Shown here: positions 1 through 6,505 of the stretch, piece after piece
Layout: each line of letters starts with the position of its first letter
Position numbering within the stretch: the first letter of the stretch is position 1
DNA from: Syntrophaceae bacterium UBA1411
GTDB taxonomy: Bacteria; Desulfobacterota; Syntrophia; Syntrophales; Smithellaceae
Reading direction: 5' to 3'
NCBI GenBank assembly: GCA_002304995.1
Contig: DBPV01000099.1
Location: forward strand, 1 to 8,525
Length of the DNA: 8,525 bases
The notes under the pieces: model-generated
Database searches by the model: none
What the model saw: only the letters and a program-made list of their open reading frames with translations
What the model was told of the DNA's origin: nothing
Position numbers and translations under genes: made by a program

Positions 1-1515
1 GACGATCCGTTCATTCAAAAAGTCTTGCGCCGCTATACCGGCGACCTCTGGCAGCAGGTGGATGCCGCAGCGCGCGCCGTTTCCGCCAAAGCCTCATACC
101 GCTGGCGGGACATGGCCGAGCGGATCGCCCGCCCGGAGGAGCGCCCCTATATGCTGCACTACGACGGCCACCACAACCGCATCGACCGGATCGTGCGGCC
201 GCACGACACCGAAATTCTGGAAAAGGAAATTTTTTCCGAAGCGTTTTTTGCTGAGAAGACTCCCCCCTGGGTCAAGCTGATCAAGATGTACATCATTTAC
301 CAGAACGGGGAGGCCTGCATCGGCTGCCCCGTCACCTGCACGGAGGGCCTGGTCGAGCTGCTGAACAAGTACGCCGATTCGCCGGAAACAAAAGCCATCC
401 TCCGGCACTGCAAGGAAGGCCTTGACGGCGACTTCGCCATCGGCGCGCAGTACCTCTCCGAAATCCAGGGCGGGTCGGACGTGCCGGCCAACGTCCTGGA
501 AGCCGTCAACGACGGCGGAACGTGGAAACTCTACGGAACGAAATTTTTCTGCTCCGCCACGCACGCGGATTACGCCGTCGTGACGGCCAAGCCTGCCGGC
601 TCGGAAAAGGTGGCCCTTTTTGTCGTGCCGTCGTGGCTGCCGGGCAACAAGGAACAGGAAATCCGCAACGGCTACACCATTGACCGGATCAAATGGAAGA
701 TGGGCACCAGCGAACTGACGACGGCTGAACTCACTTACACCGGCGCCGTCGCTTACCCCGTCGGGCCGCTGGACAAGGGCGTGGCCAACGTGGTCGGCAT
801 CGTCCTTACCTATTCGCGCCTGACGGTGGGTCTTTCCGCCGCGGCTTACATGACGCGGGCCGTGCGGGAGGCGGAAAAATACGTCTCCTTCCGCGACGCG
901 TTCGGCCTCAGGCTGAATCAATTTCCCCTGGTCACCGTCCAGTTGGACAGAATCCGGCAAACCACCCGCCGGACCACCGCCGGCGCCTTCAAGCTCTACC
1001 GCGATTTCCTGAAACTGGAAGGCGGCCTCCAGGGCAGCCGGGGCGGCGACGAACCGCTTGCTGCGCGCCGGCGCCGGTTCAACATCCGCGAGCTCATCAT
1101 GCTGCAGAAGATCGCCGCCTCCTGGGACTGCACCGACGTCATCCGCGAAGCCATGTCGCTTTTCGGCGGCCATGGCGTGATGGAGGATTTCTCGTGCCTG
1201 CCCCGCCTGTACCGCGATTCGGCCATCAACGAACTGTGGGAAGGCCCGCGCAACGTTCTTTTGACGCAGATCCACCGCGACCTGCAGAAGGCAGCCGGCT
1301 GGTACAAACCGGAGGAATTCGTCGCTGAAATCCTTCAGGGACTGGACCCGGCGGCGGTTCAGGACATGGCGGACGAAATTCAGGGACTGGTCGCGCATCC
1401 GCACCTGTTTGGAATGGACAAGGCCACGATCGACGTCTGCCGCCGCTGGGACGCCTTCTGCCACAGATTTTCCCACGCCTATCAGGACTTGGCTTTGGCC
1501 GAGGTAGAAAAATAG
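1..1515 (+). CDS. AidB-like acyl-CoA dehydrogenase, 5' end missing
   Basis: Flavin-dependent acyl-CoA dehydrogenase family protein, expected to be cytosolic and to desaturate an acyl-CoA at the alpha-beta bond, passing electrons to an electron-transfer flavoprotein. The frame is open to the left edge (it begins DDPFIQKV), so the true start lies outside; 504 residues are visible. Seen: an N-terminal extension with YMLHYDGHHNRID as in AidB-type members, the flavin/substrate loop EIQGGSD (about nt 457-480), the helix motif RDAFG (about 892-906), and the C-terminal block LFGGHG...LYRDSAINELWEGPRN. The Glu of LWEGP (codon 1240-1242) sits where most family members have the catalytic base; the alternative helix-G position holds Ser (codon 814-816). 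The stop is 24 nt before the start chosen for the ligase, so the two are probably co-transcribed. AidB itself is linked to alkylation stress and binds DNA, but the setting next to a ligase and a second dehydrogenase favours acyl-CoA metabolism. Family call is firm; substrate is unknown. Confidence 0.9.
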   Translation, partial: DDPFIQKVLRRYTGDLWQQVDAAARAVSAKASYRWRDMAERIARPEERPYMLHYDGHHNRIDRIVRPHDTEILEKEIFSEAFFAEKTPPWVKLIKMYIIYQNGEACIGCPVTCTEGLVELLNKYADSPETKAILRHCKEGLDGDFAIGAQYLSEIQGGSDVPANVLEAVNDGGTWKLYGTKFFCSATHADYAVVTAKPAGSEKVALFVVPSWLPGNKEQEIRNGYTIDRIKWKMGTSELTTAELTYTGAVAYPVGPLDKGVANVVGIVLTYSRLTVGLSAAAYMTRAVREAEKYVSFRDAFGLRLNQFPLVTVQLDRIRQTTRRTTAGAFKLYRDFLKLEGGLQGSRGGDEPLAARRRRFNIRELIMLQKIAASWDCTDVIREAMSLFGGHGVMEDFSCLPRLYRDSAINELWEGPRNVLLTQIHRDLQKAAGWYKPEEFVAEILQGLDPAAVQDMADEIQGLVAHPHLFGMDKATIDVCRRWDAFCHRFSHAYQDLALAEVEK

Positions 1516-1525
1516 ACGAGACGAA

Positions 1526-1534
1526 AAGGAGGAG
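1526..1534 (+). promoter_or_regulatory. Ribosome binding site that decides the ligase start
   Basis: AAGGAGGAG is a near-perfect Shine-Dalgarno sequence. It lies 5 nt before the ATT at 1540 but 23 nt before the TTG at 1558, which is too far for normal initiation. It therefore points to 1540 (or less well the CTG at 1546) as the start of the downstream ligase. Confidence 0.75.
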
Positions 1535-1539
1535 CGAAA

Positions 1540-3045
1540 ATTAATCTGGTTGCAATCTTGGAGAGCAATACGCGCAAAAGTCCGGATAAGGACTGCGTCT
1601 GCGCCGGCGGACGGGGCTATTCCTTCCGGGAGATCAGGGACACGGCTGTCCGGGCGGCGGGACTTTTTCAAAGCCTGGGGATGGCGAAAGGCGACCGCGT
1701 GGCCATCATGAGCCAAAACACGCCCGGCTTCGTCATCGCCTTTTACGGCGTGCTCGCGGCCGGCGGCGTCGTGGTTCCCGTCAATCACAAGCTGATGCCT
1801 CCGGAGGTGGACTATATCCTCAACCACAGCGAAGCAAAGCTCTTTCTCTTCGACGGGTCCCTCCTGCCCGTCGCCGACAAGCTTGCTTCAAGCGTTACCA
1901 AGATAGCCATGGACAGTCCGGCTGGAACTTACGGACAGTTCGAGGACCTGCTCGCGGCGGCGCCGCTTTCGCCCGTCGAAATCAGCGACGACGATCTGGC
2001 GGAAATCCTCTACACCTCGGGCACGACGGGAAAGCCGAAAGGCTGCATGCACACTCACCGGGGCGTCGTCATGAGCGGCATTACGGGCGCTCTGGCGATC
2101 AAGATGGATGAGGACGACCGGCTGCTCATGGCAATGCCGATCTGGCATTCCTCGCCGCTCAACAACTGGTTCACCGGCATCCAGTACGTCGGGGGAACGA
2201 CCGTCATGATCCACGAGTATCACCCGCTGCACTTTCTCCAGGCCATCGCCCAGGAGAAATGCACCGTCTATTTCGGCGCTCCCATCTCCTACATCATGCC
2301 CGTGCAGATGCTGCCCAATTTCGACACCTTCGATCTCTCCTCGATGCGCGCCTGGATCTACGGCGGCGGGCCCATCGCCGCCGAGACGGCGCGGATGATC
2401 ATGGCCAAATATAAGAGCGACCGTTTTTACCAGGTTTATGGTATGACCGAATCGGGTCCCACCGGAACGACGCTCATGCCCAAGGACCAGGTGAGAAAGG
2501 CCGGATCGATCGGCCGGGCCGGGCTGCCCGGCTGCGATATCGTCGTCATGAAGAACACCGGGGAGGCGGCCGGGCCGGGCGACGTCGGCGAAATCTGGCT
2601 CAAGGCCGACAGCATGATGAAAGGCTATTTCCGCGATCCTGCAGCGACGCAAGACGTCTTTGAGAAAGGCTGGTATAAAACCGGAGACGTGGCGCGGCTC
2701 GACGCGGACGGTTACCTCTTCATGGTGGACCGCACCAAGGACATGATTGTCACGGGCGGCGAAAACGTGTACTCCAAGGAAGTGGAGGACGCCATCGCGG
2801 CCTGTCCGGGCGTCGCAGCCGCGGCGGTGATCGGCATTCCCCACAAGGAATGGGGCGAGACGGTGGCCGCCTTCGTCATTCCGGCCAAGGAGGCGAACCT
2901 CACCGAAGAGAAGCTCCGGGACTTCCTGGCCGACAAACTGGCAAAATATAAAATTCCGCGGTCGATAAAATTTCTGGAAACCCTGCCCTACACGCCCAGC
3001 GGCAAGGTCATGAAATACAAGCTGCGCGAAGAATACGCGAAATAA
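1540..3045 (+). CDS. AMP-forming acyl-CoA ligase (class I adenylate-forming), probable ATT start
   Basis: Activates a carboxylic acid with ATP and CoA to acyl-CoA, AMP and pyrophosphate; cytosolic. All core motifs of the family are present. Numbered from the ATT start: phosphate loop YTSGTTGKPKG (158-168), YGMTE (300-304), the hinge-side TGD (381-383), GGENVYSKEVE (406-416) and the C-terminal SGK with the adenylation-step lysine (Lys489). Length 501 aa fits the FadD13-like / medium- or long-chain ligase group. Start choice: there is no in-frame ATG between the TAG of the preceding gene and nt 1681, which would cut into the N-terminal domain. ATT at 1540 is 5 nt after the ribosome binding site and gives (M)NLVAILESNTRKSPDK, the shape of a normal N-terminus of this family. 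TTG at 1558 is the conservative alternative. The next gene begins 9 nt after the stop. Function class is secure; the acid activated is not determinable here. Confidence 0.93.
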   Translation: MNLVAILESNTRKSPDKDCVCAGGRGYSFREIRDTAVRAAGLFQSLGMAKGDRVAIMSQNTPGFVIAFYGVLAAGGVVVPVNHKLMPPEVDYILNHSEAKLFLFDGSLLPVADKLASSVTKIAMDSPAGTYGQFEDLLAAAPLSPVEISDDDLAEILYTSGTTGKPKGCMHTHRGVVMSGITGALAIKMDEDDRLLMAMPIWHSSPLNNWFTGIQYVGGTTVMIHEYHPLHFLQAIAQEKCTVYFGAPISYIMPVQMLPNFDTFDLSSMRAWIYGGGPIAAETARMIMAKYKSDRFYQVYGMTESGPTGTTLMPKDQVRKAGSIGRAGLPGCDIVVMKNTGEAAGPGDVGEIWLKADSMMKGYFRDPAATQDVFEKGWYKTGDVARLDADGYLFMVDRTKDMIVTGGENVYSKEVEDAIAACPGVAAAAVIGIPHKEWGETVAAFVIPAKEANLTEEKLRDFLADKLAKYKIPRSIKFLETLPYTPSGKVMKYKLREEYAK

Positions 3046-3054
3046 GGAGGTTTT

Positions 3055-4305
3055 ATGTTCGACTATTTACTGACGAAAGAACAGATCCGCCTGCGGGACG
3101 AGGCGCGGGATTTCGTAAAATGGGTGCCCCGCGACATGGTCCTCGATATGGATGCGGACAAGATCAAATTTCCCAAGGAGTTCCTGCGCGAGGCGGGCCG
3201 CCGCAATCTCTTCGGCTGCCGTTATCCCAAAGAATGGGGCGGACGCGGCATGGACTGGGTGACGACAGGCGCCATGCTGGAGGAGATCGGCACTCTGGGC
3301 TACGAATTCGCCTGCGTCTTCGGCGTGGGAGCGGAGCTGGTCTGCGACGCGATCATCCGGCACGGCACGGACGCGCAGAAGGAGAAGTACGTCCGGCCGC
3401 TGCTGAAAGGCGATCTCTTTGCCGCCGAGTGCCTCACGGAACCCCGCGGGGGCTCCGATTTCTTCGGCGCCACCACGAAGGCGGAGGATCACGGGGACTA
3501 CTTTCTTCTGAACGGCCAGAAGCGGTTCATCGTGGGCGGCGAGGGAGCGGACTATTTCCTCGTCTATGCCCGGACGATTTTTGACCCCGGCGCCAAGCCG
3601 CAGGAATCCATCACGGCCTTCATTGTCGACCGCGGCCCCGGCGTGGATACGACGTATCTGTACAACCTCATGGGCTGCCGCGGCGGCGGCACGGCGCGCC
3701 TCGTCTTCAAGGACGTCAAGGTGCCGAAGGAAAACGTCCTGGGAGCCGTCAACGGGGCCTACAGCGTCTTCAATACCATGATGATTCCCGAAAGGCTGGG
3801 AACGGCCATCATGACGCTCGGCTCGGCCCGCGTCGCTCTGGAAATCGCGACGCACTACACCACACGCCGCAAGGCCTTCGGCCTGCCCATCAACACTTTC
3901 CAGGGAGTGAGCTTCCAGGTCGCCGAGGGCGCCATGCTGCTCGACGCCGCCCGGTCGCTGGGGTACACGACCTGCCGGGCCGTTGATGCGGGAGTGAACA
4001 TGGACCGGGTGCGGCGGATGATCTCCGAGTCGAAGAAATTCATCACCGAATCCTGCCAGAAGATCGTCCACAATGCCATGCAGGTGGTGGGCGGCATCGG
4101 CTACACGAACGTCTTCCCCATCGAGCGCATTTACCGCGACGTCCGTCTGGCCTCCATCTGGACGGGAACGAGCGAGGTCATGGCGATGATCATCGCGCAC
4201 GAGTGGTACCGCGAACAGAAGAAAGCCCGAGCGGAGGCGAAGATGCGCGACTTCGAAGCCGACGCCGCCGAAGCCTTCGCGGAGGAAGAAAAGATTTACG
4301 AATAA
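3055..4305 (+). CDS. Acyl-CoA dehydrogenase with helix-G (LCAD/IVD-type) catalytic glutamate
   Basis: Flavin-dependent acyl-CoA dehydrogenase of 416 aa, expected to oxidise an acyl-CoA to the 2-enoyl-CoA in the cytosol with electron-transfer flavoprotein as acceptor. Seen in order: N-terminal helical domain opening LTKEQ.RLRDEARDF, flavin/substrate loop CLTEPRGGSD (126-135), middle beta domain ending VPKENVLG (223-230), RRKAFG (271-276), VVGGIGY (344-350) and RIYRDVRLASIWTGTSE (358-374). The usual catalytic Glu in the W/Y-E-G-T motif is Thr here (Thr370). Glu246 in the PERL motif takes the position used by long-chain and isovaleryl-CoA dehydrogenases, so the enzyme is probably active with the alternative base. 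After residue 385 there is a highly charged tail (REQKKARAEAKMRDFE...) longer than usual. Start ATG has TAAGGAGG four nt upstream, overlapping the ligase stop; last gene of the cluster before a terminator. Not a close relative of the dehydrogenase at 1-1515 by eye. Confidence 0.92.
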   Translation: MFDYLLTKEQIRLRDEARDFVKWVPRDMVLDMDADKIKFPKEFLREAGRRNLFGCRYPKEWGGRGMDWVTTGAMLEEIGTLGYEFACVFGVGAELVCDAIIRHGTDAQKEKYVRPLLKGDLFAAECLTEPRGGSDFFGATTKAEDHGDYFLLNGQKRFIVGGEGADYFLVYARTIFDPGAKPQESITAFIVDRGPGVDTTYLYNLMGCRGGGTARLVFKDVKVPKENVLGAVNGAYSVFNTMMIPERLGTAIMTLGSARVALEIATHYTTRRKAFGLPINTFQGVSFQVAEGAMLLDAARSLGYTTCRAVDAGVNMDRVRRMISESKKFITESCQKIVHNAMQVVGGIGYTNVFPIERIYRDVRLASIWTGTSEVMAMIIAHEWYREQKKARAEAKMRDFEADAAEAFAEEEKIYE

Positions 4306-4384
4306 AAGGCTTCTTCGGCGAGGCATTGAATAAATGCAGTGCCGGAGAGGCTTTCCTCATCGAATAAAAAAGGAATTCTCATCA

Positions 4385-4421
4385 CCGCCTGCAAACCGAT
4401 GGCTGGTTTGCAGGCGGTTTT
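4385..4421 (+). terminator. Rho-independent terminator of the acyl-CoA cluster
   Basis: Perfect 13-bp inverted repeat, CCGCCTGCAAACC (4385-4397) and GGTTTGCAGGCGG (4405-4417), with a 7-nt loop and a TTTT run directly after the stem. It lies 79 nt after the stop of the second dehydrogenase, where the cluster should end. Confidence 0.88.
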
Positions 4422-4666
4422 GTAACGCGGAAAACTGATACTTCGAGCCCTGCCCCCCGCTTGCCGCAACACGACATAAATCCTAATAATTATATTTACA
4501 ACCATCGTTGGTTGTAGTATATGGCCTTTAATTCTTCAGGGATGGAAGAGGCTTGGCCACAAACACCAAAATCTTCATCCTGAGCAGAATGATTTCCACA
4601 CCCGAACCGAGTTCATTCATCTAAACATTAAAGAGTCCGACAAATCAAAAGAAGGAGGTAAGGAAT
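4422..4666. other. Intergenic region upstream of the esterase
   Basis: The gap between the dehydrogenase and the esterase (4306-4666) is 361 nt. After the terminator, the remaining 245 nt are AT-richer and hold no convincing gene. They contain a TATATT box at 4491-4496 (5 of 6 to the -10 consensus, but without a well-spaced -35), the palindrome at 4498-4515, and AAGGAGGT at 4652-4659 serving the esterase. The esterase promoter is probably here but cannot be fixed. Confidence 0.5.
4498..4515. promoter_or_regulatory. 18-bp palindrome, possible operator
   Basis: ACAACCA-TCGT-TGGTTGT is a perfect 7-bp inverted repeat with a 4-nt centre, right after an AT-rich TATATT box and about 150 nt before the esterase start. 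The size and symmetry suit a dimeric repressor site, though a small RNA hairpin is equally possible. No T-run follows, so it is not a terminator. Confidence 0.4.
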
Positions 4667-6256
4667 ATGCTTAAAAAGCTCATATCCCATCTTCATCAAT
4701 TTTGTCAGGTTTTTCTTCTGCTGCTCCTATTAACGGGAATAGCAGCTTTTCTCGGCTGCGGTCCTAAAAATGCGGATGCGCCCGTTTCATCTGCCATCGC
4801 CGATCCTATCATGACGGATAAGGGCCTGGTATCCGGAACGGTGATCGACGCCATCCAGCTTTCCTATTATGATTACACTGGCGCCTTTCACTACGGCGAA
4901 ACCCTGGTAGGCGAGATAGGCAGACCCGTGCGTATATACAAGGGCATCCCCTATGCCGCGCCACCGGTGGGCAATCTGCGATGGAAACCCCCGCAGCCGG
5001 TCGCCCCCTGGGTGGGCATCCGGAACTGCATTACCTATGCCCCTATGATGGCACAGTATCCGTTTCCGCAAAGCTTCTTTTATCGCTTTGTCCCCGAGTC
5101 GGGCATGAGCGAAGATGTGCTTTATTTAAACGTCATGACGCCTGCCAAGACCAATCTGGCTCGCCTTCCGGTATTCGTTTTTTTCCATGGCGGCGGACTC
5201 ACATCCGGCAGCACCAGCTCGGATTCCTATAATACGCCGCTCATGGCCCAGCACGGCGTCATCTGGGTTTCCGTTCAGCACCGGCTGGGTCCCCTGGGTT
5301 TCATGGCCCATCCCGCACTCACAGCCGAATCCCCTCAAGGGGCTTCCGGCAATTACGGCACACTCGACCTGATTGCCGCTTTGCAGTGGGTCAGGAACAA
5401 TATTGCCGCCTTTGGCGGCGATCCCAACAATGTCACCATTAACGGACAGTCCGGCGGCGGAATAAAGGTCAATTTCCTGATGGCTTCGCCTTTGGCCAGG
5501 GGACTTTTCCACAAAGCCATCTGTCAGAGCGGTTTTAGTACAGCAAGTAACAGTCTGTCCAGAGCGGAAGAAATGGGCGTAAATCTGGCCGCCAAACTCG
5601 GTGTCACCGACACCGGCGCGGCCGGTCTGGCCGAGTTGCGCGCGAAAACCTGGCAGGAAATTGTTACGGCAGCGAGCAGCGCGCCGCGTCCCGATTATAC
5701 AACCGGTTATACGGTCGACGGTTGGTCACTTCCGGATACATTGGCCAATATTTTCGACACAGGACAACAAAATGACGTTCCCTATATGGTCAGTGTCGCC
5801 AGCGAGGAAATTGAGGCAGGGGGATATGTCTATATTCCGCCTGCAGCAATCGGTCCGCGCATGCTCACCATGAGCGGAAACATGAATTCCAACATGTATG
5901 TTTACATCTTTACCCAGGTTCCCGATGCCTGGAGAGCTCTGGGGCAAACCGCCTGGCATGGCAGCGATGTTTCCTACATGCTGGGAGGCCTTCCGACGAT
6001 GGGGATGTTCCCCGGCGCGCTGGTTCCCGTTACGATGCCACTGAATCCGGGTCTTACCGATAAGGACTATTGGGTATCCGAATTCATGGTCCAGATGCTG
6101 GCGAATTTTGCCAGAACCGGCAATCCGAGCGTCCCGGACATGGGAGTGATCTGGCCGCCTTATGAAAATCCAGATCAGTATTATCTTGATATCGGATTCC
6201 AGCCGATCGTTGCAAGCGGCTTTAATTCGGTAACAACAAGGATACCTTCTCGATAG
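4667..6256 (+). CDS. Lipoprotein carboxylesterase, type B family
   Basis: Serine hydrolase of the type-B carboxylesterase (COesterase, alpha/beta hydrolase) family, 529 aa, a normal length. It would hydrolyse carboxylic esters; substrate unknown. The N-terminus has a basic start (MLKKLISH), a run of leucines (about 17-22) and AFLGC with Cys31 as the likely lipidated residue, so it is probably a membrane-anchored lipoprotein outside the cytoplasm. Family landmarks: RIYKGIPYAAPPVGNLRW (89-106), SEDVLYLNV (148-156), oxyanion HGGG (174-177), nucleophile motif GQSGG with Ser262, acid probably Glu380 or Glu381 in VASEEIE, and His431 in WHGSDVSYMLGG. The nucleophile motif departs from the common GESAG form (Gln and Gly for Glu and Ala). 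ATG is 7 nt after AAGGAGGT. It stands alone between a terminator upstream and a convergent gene downstream. Third-position base use looks less GC-rich than in the acyl-CoA cluster, which may mean separate acquisition; this is by eye only. Confidence 0.92.
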   Translation: MLKKLISHLHQFCQVFLLLLLLTGIAAFLGCGPKNADAPVSSAIADPIMTDKGLVSGTVIDAIQLSYYDYTGAFHYGETLVGEIGRPVRIYKGIPYAAPPVGNLRWKPPQPVAPWVGIRNCITYAPMMAQYPFPQSFFYRFVPESGMSEDVLYLNVMTPAKTNLARLPVFVFFHGGGLTSGSTSSDSYNTPLMAQHGVIWVSVQHRLGPLGFMAHPALTAESPQGASGNYGTLDLIAALQWVRNNIAAFGGDPNNVTINGQSGGGIKVNFLMASPLARGLFHKAICQSGFSTASNSLSRAEEMGVNLAAKLGVTDTGAAGLAELRAKTWQEIVTAASSAPRPDYTTGYTVDGWSLPDTLANIFDTGQQNDVPYMVSVASEEIEAGGYVYIPPAAIGPRMLTMSGNMNSNMYVYIFTQVPDAWRALGQTAWHGSDVSYMLGGLPTMGMFPGALVPVTMPLNPGLTDKDYWVSEFMVQMLANFARTGNPSVPDMGVIWPPYENPDQYYLDIGFQPIVASGFNSVTTRIPSR

Positions 6257-6284
6257 AGGTAGGACGGCAGGGGGCGCCCTTAAG

Positions 6285-6348
6285 TGCAGGGCTTTGCACG
6301 ATGGTCAAGACTATTATGCAAAGCGTTGCACGATGGTCAGCCTTTATT
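6285..6348. repeat. Two tandem copies of a 32-bp unit
   Basis: A 23-nt segment at 6285-6307 recurs at 6317-6339 with 20 of 23 positions identical, including the unbroken 14-mer TTGCACGATGGTCA. The period is 32 nt. Each copy also holds TGCA twice, so that copy 2 can fold as TGCAA-AGCG-TTGCA, and GCTTTGC of copy 1 is complementary to GCAAAGC of copy 2. It starts 28 nt after the esterase stop. Role unknown. Confidence 0.7.
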
Positions 6349-6380
6349 TTGCCGCGAAAAGAAGTCCCCCCAAATACAAC

Positions 6381-6404
6381 CTGCCCCGGCAAAGGCCGGG
6401 GCAG
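6381..6404. repeat. RAAG-loop hairpin 1, possible bidirectional terminator
   Basis: CTGCCCCGGC-AAAG-GCCGGGGCAG is a perfect 10-bp stem with a 4-nt loop between two convergent genes. On the minus strand it is followed by GGTTGTATTT, moderately T-rich, so it could end the cytochrome transcript; on the plus strand no immediate T-run follows. Its core, CCGGC-AAAG-GCCGG, matches the next hairpin. Confidence 0.7.
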
Positions 6405-6426
6405 CACTCATTTTCACCTTATCGTC

Positions 6427-6446
6427 ATTCCGGCGAAGGCCGGAAT
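6427..6446. repeat. RAAG-loop hairpin 2 (dispersed ATTCCGGC repeat type)
   Basis: ATTCCGGC-GAAG-GCCGGAAT is a perfect 8-bp stem preceded by CGTC and followed by CCGG. This is the form of a short dispersed intergenic palindrome that is common in many proteobacterial and Desulfobacterota genomes and is often mistranslated as RHSGEGRNPG. It overlaps at its end with the inverted repeat at 6445-6463. Confidence 0.7.
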
Positions 6447-6463
6447 CCGGGAACAAACCGGAT
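6445..6463. repeat. ATCCGG inverted repeat next to hairpin 2
   Basis: ATCCGG (6445-6450) and CCGGAT (6458-6463) flank a 7-nt loop. It shares bases with the right arm of the neighbouring hairpin, so the two folds would compete. Confidence 0.45.
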
Positions 6464-6505
6464 CTCCAGACTAAAGATTTGTCCCGGCCCCGCCCCGCTC
6501 GCCCT

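Noticed and set aside
1513..1540. Possible read-through fusion of the first dehydrogenase to the ligase, since both are in the same frame
   Set aside because: A single TAG separates them, but a strong ribosome binding site and a normal ligase N-terminus follow, so separate initiation explains the arrangement; no selenocysteine or pyrrolysine context was seen.
94..1827. Long minus-strand open frame (577 codons) opposite the first dehydrogenase and the start of the ligase
   Set aside because: It is antisense to two genes with complete family motifs, spans the gap between them, and its translation (rich in Arg, His, Gly, Asp) looks like a GC-rich shadow frame with no recognisable domain.
3067..4326. 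Minus-strand open frame (419 codons) opposite the second dehydrogenase
   Set aside because: Antisense shadow of a clear gene; no domain, no ribosome binding site worth the name, composition typical of reverse-frame GC-rich DNA.
4296..4505. Minus-strand 69-codon frame in the gap before the esterase
   Set aside because: It contains the terminator stem-loop and half of the palindrome, and has no recognisable protein features.
6285..6348. Two-unit repeat as a CRISPR remnant
   Set aside because: Only two copies, a 9-nt non-repeated part, and no cas genes nearby; it does not fit a repeat-spacer array.
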